Assembly: GCF_014529535.1 (NCBI RefSeq)
Contig: NW_023503496.1
Location: forward strand, 1-64,000
Direction of reading: 5' to 3'
DNA length: 64,000 nt
From: Bradysia coprophila
Lineage: Eukaryota; Arthropoda; Insecta; Diptera; Sciaridae
In this document: positions 57,915 through 64,000 of the stretch, piece by piece
Numbering within the stretch: position 1 is the stretch's first letter
Layout: the number at the start of each line of letters is the position of its first letter
The notes under the pieces: model-generated
The model's input: the letters and a program-made list of their open reading frames with translations, nothing else
Told to the model about the DNA's origin: nothing
Database searches by the model: none
Position numbers and translations under genes: made by a program

Positions 57915-58436
57915 TGAAATCGTAAACGCTACACCGAAGGAAATATCGCACTGCACACAAAATGTCGGTATTTGTGGTAGCTCACAGGTCACGTTTCACT
58001 CGTTGGGAAATCGTAGAGTTGAATGCTGAAAATCACATTTTAAAATGTAAGTAGCTCATTTCAGCGCCAAGAGTCCTTTAGGGATCGTTCATTAATTTCT
58101 CAAACTTTCTTGAGCGAATAGCTATTAAGTTAACGCGTACTCAAGCTGTTACACGAGAACATTTTTGCGTAACTGGCACAGCGGTCGTATCAAACCTTGA
58201 ATATCATTTTGAATTTTAGCGGTCGTTTTAAAATATCAAGGTTTCTGTTCGAATTCGAAACTTTGTCCGAATGACAGCTGTCATCGCAACTTGACATCAA
58301 AGCCATCAAAGACACCGAGAAACCGATTTTATTTTTCGTCCAAAGTGTTATACTCCAGTACCAAATCGATTACAAATTCCAAAGCTTCGTTCAATTAAAT
58401 CGATTAAATTAAGCTTAAAAGTTTGACGACAATAGA

Positions 58437-58775
58437 ATGGCTACCACACAGCTTCACGTCCAACAGAAGTACTTCGACTTTATCAAAAAAGGCCGAAAAA
58501 CCGTCGAAGGTAGACTTGCATCCTCATCGTTAAAAGCCGTTAATGCGGGCGACACAATACTGTTCGAATGTTCCAACGAATCGGTAACCTGTCACGTTGT
58601 CGAGAAACGTGTCTACGAATCATTCGAGCAAATGCTGAACGACATGGGCCTTCAGAACTGTCTGCCTACGGTCACTGATGTTGCAGTTGGGGTGGAGATT
58701 TACCGTTCGTTTCCCAATTACAGGGAGCGTGAGGCAGAATGTGGTGTCATCGCTTTTAAAATAAAGTTGGCCTAA
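58437..58775 (+). CDS. ASCH-domain protein, 112 residues
   Basis: A stand-alone ASCH (PUA-like) domain fills the protein. Typical landmarks are the N-terminal helix YFDFIKKGRKTVEGRL (residues 13-28), the strand with GDTILF (39-44), and the C-terminal YRSFPNYREREAECGVIAFK (89-108). ASCH proteins bind RNA or modified nucleosides; small bacterial relatives hydrolyse N4-acetylcytidine, using a conserved Lys, Thr and Glu. K20, T22 and E24 in GRKTVEGR occupy the equivalent place, so an amidohydrolase-like role is possible but unproved. The gene has a single exon; the ATG follows ACAATAGA, with A at -3. Its upstream 300 bases are AT-rich without a clear TATA/initiator pair. The frame is intact. Confidence 0.9.
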   Translation: MATTQLHVQQKYFDFIKKGRKTVEGRLASSSLKAVNAGDTILFECSNESVTCHVVEKRVYESFEQMLNDMGLQNCLPTVTDVAVGVEIYRSFPNYREREAECGVIAFKIKLA

Positions 58776-58855
58776 GCACCGTTCGACAAACGAATCGATG
58801 TTGTTTTCCGAAATACAATTAAGTACAATCCAAAAAAGGACGTTTTTTTTTGTTT

Positions 58856-58912
58856 AAGGCCAGTTCATGGTCGCATATATCGCAAAAATGTATGCGAGTA
58901 TGAACTGGCCTT
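58856..58912. terminator. 57-bp near-perfect hairpin after the ASCH gene
   Basis: taaggccagttcat-gtcgcatat pairs with atgcgagtatgaactggcctta. It lies about 80 bases past the stop codon. It is as likely to be a tiny MITE as a 3'-end signal; no AATAAA is seen right before it, although aatacaattaag occurs at about 58811. Confidence 0.35.
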
Positions 58913-59294
58913 AGACATAAATGCGTAGGCCGAAGATCTGGGTGGATCGTCGGTGGTCATGGGAAATCGTGAGATACGCCTGGGTACGATTTGTGAAGTT
59001 GCAAAGACATTGAAATACTTCGCAGAATAGATTAAGATTGGATCGTTCGGAAAGTGTTTTTCACATAGGTGGAAGCACAAGGTTTCGGCGGGGTTTTCGA
59101 ATTTAGTTTCTTTATGTTGCACACAATGCAATGTCAAGTAATATGTCCAGTCCAAGATCTATGATTTGTGGTAGAGGTGAAGTCCTTTTTTCCCAAGCCA
59201 TCTGCGCAACCTTCCAATGTCTTGAAATGAAATTTTGACAGAAAATGCATGGATTGTCTGTCACTTTTGACTTGGTTTGGTAGCTGCGAAAAAT

Positions 59295-59476
59295 CAATGA
59301 ATGTACAAACCAGGTATGGTCTGTCCATACAAGCCGGAGGAAATAGCGATTTCATATAAACAAATCCATCTTTCAATGAAAATCATTGAGAGGTGAGTTT
59401 CTTTACATGAAATCGCTATTTCCTCCGCCCCATACAAATTTTTACATTAGGCCATACCTGGTTTGTACATTCATTG
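59295..59476. mobile_element. hAT-type MITE, CAATGAAAG family, copy 4
   Basis: The ends caatgaatgtacaaaccagg and the mirrored cctggtttgtacattcattg pair perfectly. The 8-bp flanks CGAAAAAT and CGAAAAGT match at 7 of 8. The interior has a second inverted pair, gaggaaatagcgatttcat, not seen in copies 1-3. Confidence 0.85.
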
Positions 59477-60293
59477 CGAAAAGTGACAGATAATGAAGAT
59501 TGTTAATATCGGGAGAAATTTGAGGATTTTAATTCCTTTTATTGTGGACAACTAGATAATTTGTTAGAAATAGAAATTGTTAAAAATGTTCCCATCAACC
59601 CATCACTTCACCACCCACAAATAGTGCATACAATCAATATATCGCACAATTTAGTATTAACAAAATTCCAAAACAATAACTGATGTCCCGCCACGACGAT
59701 AGAAACCTTATCAATTATTTAGCGAAGAGTTCGTTTCTAAACTGTCGGTAACATTACATCCATTCTCCCATGCTCTTGAACTCTCCATTTTTCTATCAAA
59801 CAACAAATATCACCAACATATGCATCATGAGGGTCAACTCAAGTGAAACTTTTCACACGATTTTAGTCGAACGATATTTAAATTGAAATAAAAAAAAATT
59901 ACGGAAAACGAAAGGGATGGACCCGTACGAATGGTGTCCGCAATATCTACTTGTCCATAACTGTTATGTTCATCGAGCCCGCTCGTTAGTAATCGATCGT
60001 GACGCAAGTCTTCTATACAAAAATAAATGTCATCCTCGGCTTCGCCTTAATAGGTAGATTTCACGCAAGAAATGCCATTTCTTGCATTCGTTCCATTTAA
60101 TTGGTAAGTAATGCACTGTAATTGGCAATGCGACAAATGATGTAAATGACTTCTTGTGTTACGTTTACCGATCCGAGGCGAAGCCGATTTCTATCAGTTG
60201 CCCCATTGTGTGGGTAAGTAATGCACTATTAGATCTCAGATGGCTAAAGCGTTTAACATCAGAAATGGGTACCAAATGTGTTCACTCAAATTA

Positions 60294-60521
60294 CAGTGGA
60301 CGTAAGTAAAATTTTGGACATGAATTTGCTTCAGCTGTTGCACACTCGTACAAACAAATGCATACTTATTAATCGGTGTACTAACCTGTGTTGGTAACAC
60401 TGAAATTGAGCCAGTTGCATGTCAAAATTTTATGAGACGATGGTGTAGCGTTGCGCCCTAGCATTGTATGAGTGAACCAGCTGAAGCAAATTCATGCTCA
60501 AAATTTCACTGTCGTTCACTG
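60294..60521. mobile_element. MITE with CAGTGGACG ends and TA flanks
   Basis: The outer cagtg-acg ends and inner arms (attttggacatgaatttgct/tcagctg against cagctgaagcaaattcatgc) are inverted. TA flanks both sides. It appears related to the element at 41509-41734. Confidence 0.7.
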
Positions 60522-60761
60522 TAATTCTGCGACCAGACATATTAAACCTATAAGACCTAAGTACTTCGTAGGGGGATAATTACTATTTTCCTCTTCACAA
60601 CTAAACAGTCGAGAACGAGCAGAAGCTCAGCATGTTTACAAAACAAAAAACTAGAAATCAAGCAAAGTATAGCTTTTGCAACATTTAGTAATATTCGTAC
60701 ATTACGACGGTTCGGAACGTAACGGAAGAGTTAAACACTTTAACACAAATAAGATAGGAAT

Positions 60762-61728
60762 ATGGAGTTTCTGCAGGGAATTGTCTCTAAAGTAAAACAA
60801 AAACTGGGCAAAAACGGAAAAGTAGCCAAACATGAAACAGCCAGCGAACAGATGGCCGTAATTTTGGAGTTCGTCCATAACTTCGCGTATCCCTTGGGAT
60901 TTGAGCTAACAAACGAATGGCAGTTCAGTCTCAGAACCGCGTTCAATGTGTTTGTGAAGTGGTTCACCTGGTTTCTCATTGTTTACACAATTTACTTGGA
61001 CTTCCCGTCCTTGGATGATGTTGTTGTGCTGGGTGGCACCTGTGTACACATAATAGTATAGCATTGAAAATCCAACTAACAATTTGTTGGGATTCAAATA
61101 TTTGTTTCTACTCTCGTAGCACACGGCCAAATTTGTAGTTGTCGTTCTCAACCACAAAAAGTTCATGTCGCTGCTCAATTTCATACTCCAAGTGTACGAA
61201 GTTAATGTGACGGGAAACAGAGAGTGGATCCTAGCGAAGAGTGGGAAAACGATTTCATATCACTTTAACTGTGTCATTGTCGGCTCAGTGGCAGGAGCCG
61301 GTCTATATTCGTTTTGGCCATGTTACGATTTTCTAGTTAATGGAAATCTGACCAAAGTTTCTCCATTGATAATACCATTTGTGAATGACGAACAGCTTAA
61401 AGGATATTTAATCGCAACAGCTATAAACATCGGCCATGTAGTCTTCCACATTTTGGGCACGTTTGCGATGACTTGTGTATTCATAGTGTATGTGGACGTC
61501 TATGATGACCTGGTCTCTCTGATCGAGGACGACTTTAAATTGTTTGACGCAATGTCTGAGAAGGGGGTTAATGACTCCGAGCGCCAACTAGCGTTTAGAA
61601 ATATGATCAAGGAGTTAATGGACTTAGCAAGGTACGTAAACATTAACTTCAAGGGCATGATCATCAGTGGTACAAAATCATTTTCATGCCTTGGGCATAA
61701 ATTTCAGAAATTTAGGCCATCCGCATGA
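60762..61728 (+). CDS. Insect odorant receptor (7tm_6), 5' part; 3' end missing or scrambled
   Basis: The protein is an insect odorant receptor, a seven-helix subunit of a ligand-gated cation channel in sensory neurons. Exon 1 is 60762-61043 (94 codons, MEFLQGIVSK to VVVLGGTC); the donor is TGT/GTACAC. Exon 2 starts at 61120 after acceptor CTCTCGTAG and reads HTAKFVVVVLNHKKFMSLLN. Membrane segments appear at AFNVFVKWFTWFLIVYTIYL, SVAGAGLYSFWPCYDFL and VVFHILGTFAMTCVFIVY. The typical VYDDLVSLIEDDFKLF follows. A donor at 61631/61632 (CAAG/GTACGT) may end exon 2; the unspliced frame runs on to 61728. The expected helices 5-7 and the conserved C-terminal exon are not found in frame in the next 2 kb. 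Instead, 61885-62000 and 62160-62305 are an inverted, diverged pair. The gene is probably a pseudogene, or its last exons lie beyond the window. Confidence 0.75.
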
Positions 61729-61884
61729 AAAGTGTTATACACATCTGTTGTGGACGATAGATCTTAGGCACTTTCGCAGGTCGACTTGTCTTTGAAGTAC
61801 TGTCAAGTGGAACTTTACAAGGTTTTCGGGGGAGATAGCCAATTTTGTAATTAGACGCGAGCTCAGAAATACGTCTTTCGACGA

Positions 61885-62310
61885 GTTGCATCAATATGCA
61901 GTTCAAAAATACAATTTCTCATCAGGTCATGGCGACATTGGCACTGGCACAAATGCTCTATGAACCATTTTTCTCACGAAATAGTCTAGCGAATAATAGT
62001 CGATATGAAATTTCGTGGCCAGCACGTGGTAAACTACCACCAAACTAAAGAAAACAAAGGTTTGTACATTTGTATTTGAGCATATCAAAGCTTTTTCAAA
62101 CCTTCGCTGCACATACCAATAAGACGACAGTTTTGATTCTTCTGGAGATACAAAATGCGAGTTTAGTAATGAGAAATTTCATTTCGACTATGATTCGCTA
62201 GACTTTTTCATGAACAAAATGGTATAGTGTTCATAGAGCATTTGTACCACTGTTGCCATGGCATGATGAGAAATGGTATTTTTGAACTGCATATTAATAG
62301 AAAACGTCGA
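61885..62310. repeat. Inverted repeat downstream of the odorant receptor
   Basis: atatgcagttcaaaaatac-atttctcatca-g-catggc-aca-tgg and caaatgctctatgaac, then gtctagcgaat-atagtcg occur at 61888-62000 and as the reverse complement at 62180-62300. Each arm is about 115 bp at roughly 80 percent identity. It could be a MITE or an inverted duplication of receptor sequence. Confidence 0.6.
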
Positions 62311-62569
62311 AACAGTTAAGTGGTCAAATGTCTTTCCTATTTGCTCGACATTGTGTCTGTCTAATGTTAGACTAAAAAGTATTACCTAAGGCACCGATTC
62401 GTTGTTGATGTGATGAATTGCACACAGCATTCGAGTCAACGAACGTACTCCAAGAACATGATACATGCAAGAACAGATTTTATTAACGGTCAAAAGCCCT
62501 TTCAATTTGACAATTCAACAAATGTGGATATATGTGGACATTACAATCCGTATCAACAGAGGAATCGAA

Positions 62570-62721
62570 ACAATTCACGCCGTAAGTGTGCCTAATATTT
62601 GAATTTCAAGTGAACCGATGAAAAAATGAACCGAAAAATACATTTCAACGCTTCCTTGTGCGTTAGAAAGACTTGCGTGAGAATGATTTTAAATTTCGAC
62701 CGAACTTACGGCGTGAATTGT
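62570..62721. mobile_element. MITE with ACAATTCACGCCGTAAGT ends
   Basis: acaattcacgccgtaagt and the mirrored acttacggcgtgaattgt are perfect 18-bp inverted ends of a 152-bp element. It has a non-coding interior. Confidence 0.85.
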
Positions 62722-63100
62722 CACATTAATCGAGTTTTTGTCTTTTTTGAGCACTATGGAATCCCCAAATAACATTTTTAAGGAAAGGTTTCCGCCCTAA
62801 TGTTCCACACAAACCGATAAAAATGCAGATTTTTTTGGTAAAATTTTTGTTGTTTCCAGTCAATTTTTTTTTGGTAAAAATTATTTGGCGGATGATGAGA
62901 AAAACTAAGCCAGCTTGTTTGAACTAAAATTGGGTGTAAAATTTAATTTTTGCGTAACGAAGCTGAAAGCGTCAACTCTAGCGATATCATTCATTTTAGA
63001 AATTGTATTTCAAAGACTGCGTCACACTTTTCTCGAAGAGGTTTTTGTTGGGACATCAGTCGTTTTAGAAGTTTTAGAACACTGCTTTTTATAACAGTTT
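62722..63100. other. Non-coding AT-rich spacer
   Basis: No gene, inverted repeat or RNA feature that I can support. Confidence 0.4.
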
Positions 63101-63103
63101 ATA

Positions 63104-63255
63104 ACAGAAATTCGGAAATTTGGCGAAATTTGAAAATTTGACGAAATTCTAAAATTTGACGAAAATCGAAAATTTGACGAAAATCGAAAATTTGACGAAA
63201 ATCGAGACGAAAATCGAAAATTTGACGAAATTCGAAAATTTGACGAAAATTGGAC
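63104..63255 (+). repeat. 15-18 bp minisatellite (GAAAATTTGACGAAA)
   Basis: About nine copies of a cgaaaatttgacgaaaat-type unit with small length variants. The minus strand is open as FRQIFDFRQIFDF, which is a repeat artefact. Confidence 0.85.
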
Positions 63256-63545
63256 GAAGAAAGTAATTCTCTATCTGCCACCATTCAAGAAATATCTCCA
63301 AAACCCCAATTGATCCACCCATTTCCAACTTTCGACATTTTTCACGTATGCCCCTCTGTTCTACTCGTAAAACTCTGAGACTGCCGAAGAAAGTAACTCT
63401 CTATCTGCCACCATTCACAAAATAACTCTAAAGCCCTAATTGACCCACCCATTTCTAATTTTCGACATTTTTCACATATGCCCCTATGTTCTACTCGTAA
63501 AACTCTGAGACTTTGCCGAAGAAAGTAACTCTCTATCTCTCATAA
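63256..63545 (+). repeat. 130-bp tandem repeat, two full copies and a partial
   Basis: gaagaaagtaactctctatc starts at 63256, 63386 and 63519. Copies share ccacccatttc-aa-tttcg, gacatttttcac-tatgccc and ctactcgtaaaactctgaga. Confidence 0.85.
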
Positions 63546-63906
63546 TTGCAAAAATATTAGTCCTTTCATCCTGCGCTCGAGTAGCTCAAAATTTGGTCAC
63601 TCTAATCACTCTAGCTCAAACGAATCTGCCCCGATTTTTTTAATTATTTTTTTGTTCGAATCGTGTTACGAATACCTTTCATTTGATGGGTCGCACGCCT
63701 CTGTAGGTTTCAATACAGCTAAGCTACAGCCGAAAACGCGTGCCCGACCCTAGAAAACAACACTCAGAAACCACTTCGAGGCCAATAAAATAAAATTCTG
63801 GTTTTTCCTGGGGTAATGGCGTATCACATTTTCATTTTTATGCCCACCCTGAGGTTCCTGCAAAATTTCATGGAGATTGGCTGACTAGTTTCCGAGATCG
63901 ACCGTC

Positions 63907-63940
<34 letters not shown>

Positions 63941-64000
63941 CAGATAGAAACATACAGAGTAAGTTGAAAGATTTTGATTGTTTGGGAAAAGTCAATTTGG
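63546..64000. repeat. Non-coding edge with GATA microsatellite
   Basis: A (GATA) run of about 34 bases lies at 63907-63940. The preceding sequence (63546-63900) shows no gene I can support. Confidence 0.7.

Larger units (their letters stand above)
58913..60760. other. Intergenic region with MITEs
   Basis: It contains the hAT-type MITE at 59295-59476, an inverted pair at 60033 and 60175 (cctcggcttcgcc / ggcgaagccg) with repeated ggtaagtaatgcact at 60101 and 60213, and the TA-flanked MITE at 60294-60521. The block about 59030-59160 resembles the reverse complement of 30240-30360. No gene is supported. Confidence 0.5.

Noticed and set aside
63099..63284. 61-codon minus-strand ORF of FRQIFDF repeats
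   Set aside because: Direct product of a 15-18 bp minisatellite.

Overview
The window is eukaryotic nuclear DNA. It is AT-rich, has small GT-AG introns of about 57-90 nt next to multi-kilobase introns, insect-type genes (an odorant receptor, an EF-hand gene with an arthropod TCAGT initiator) and very many insect-type transposons. A dipteran fits best, perhaps a nematoceran such as a fungus gnat; that last step is inference. No tRNA, rRNA, CRISPR array or bacterial feature was seen.

Layout. Positions 1-11540 are a transposon graveyard: a decayed DDE transposase pseudogene with a SWIM zinc finger, a long fold-back element with a 9-10 bp target duplication, a non-coding LTR retrotransposon inserted into that fold-back element (two near-identical LTRs, target duplication CTACC), and arrays of a short repeat whose orientation differs between the two ends. 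Positions 12560-13180 hold a small single-exon EF-hand gene with a TATA/initiator promoter. From about 15.4 to 44 kb one gene dominates: 2-oxoglutarate dehydrogenase E1 (OGDH), 10 constitutive coding positions plus a mutually exclusive exon pair and a 63-codon cassette exon; its long introns are packed with MITEs. A 28-codon single-membrane-span ORF lies just before a strong splice donor, in what is probably the 5' leader exon.

From 44 to 57 kb lies a mobile-element block: an open piggyBac transposase ORF, two pairs of orphan exons, a 2.7 kb element made of a 145-bp tandem array with higher-order structure, a hAT MITE with a perfect target duplication, a divergent homeodomain-like gene with three 36-residue repeats, a nested fold-back element filled with ATCGATAATT palindromes, and a second copy of the OGDH 3' UTR split by a 5'-truncated LINE. 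From 57 to 64 kb lie a small ASCH-domain gene, more MITEs, the front part of an odorant receptor gene whose 3' end is missing or scrambled, and minisatellites at the edge.

The cellular genes are unrelated in function: mitochondrial TCA-cycle enzyme, calcium-binding protein, ASCH protein, odorant receptor. The main interest is the alternative exon structure and leader ORF of OGDH, the odd homeodomain gene, and the well-preserved nesting and target-site evidence in the transposons. Exon boundaries were read by hand from splice signals and reading phase; MITE edges are good to a few bases where target duplications are given and otherwise to about 10 bases.
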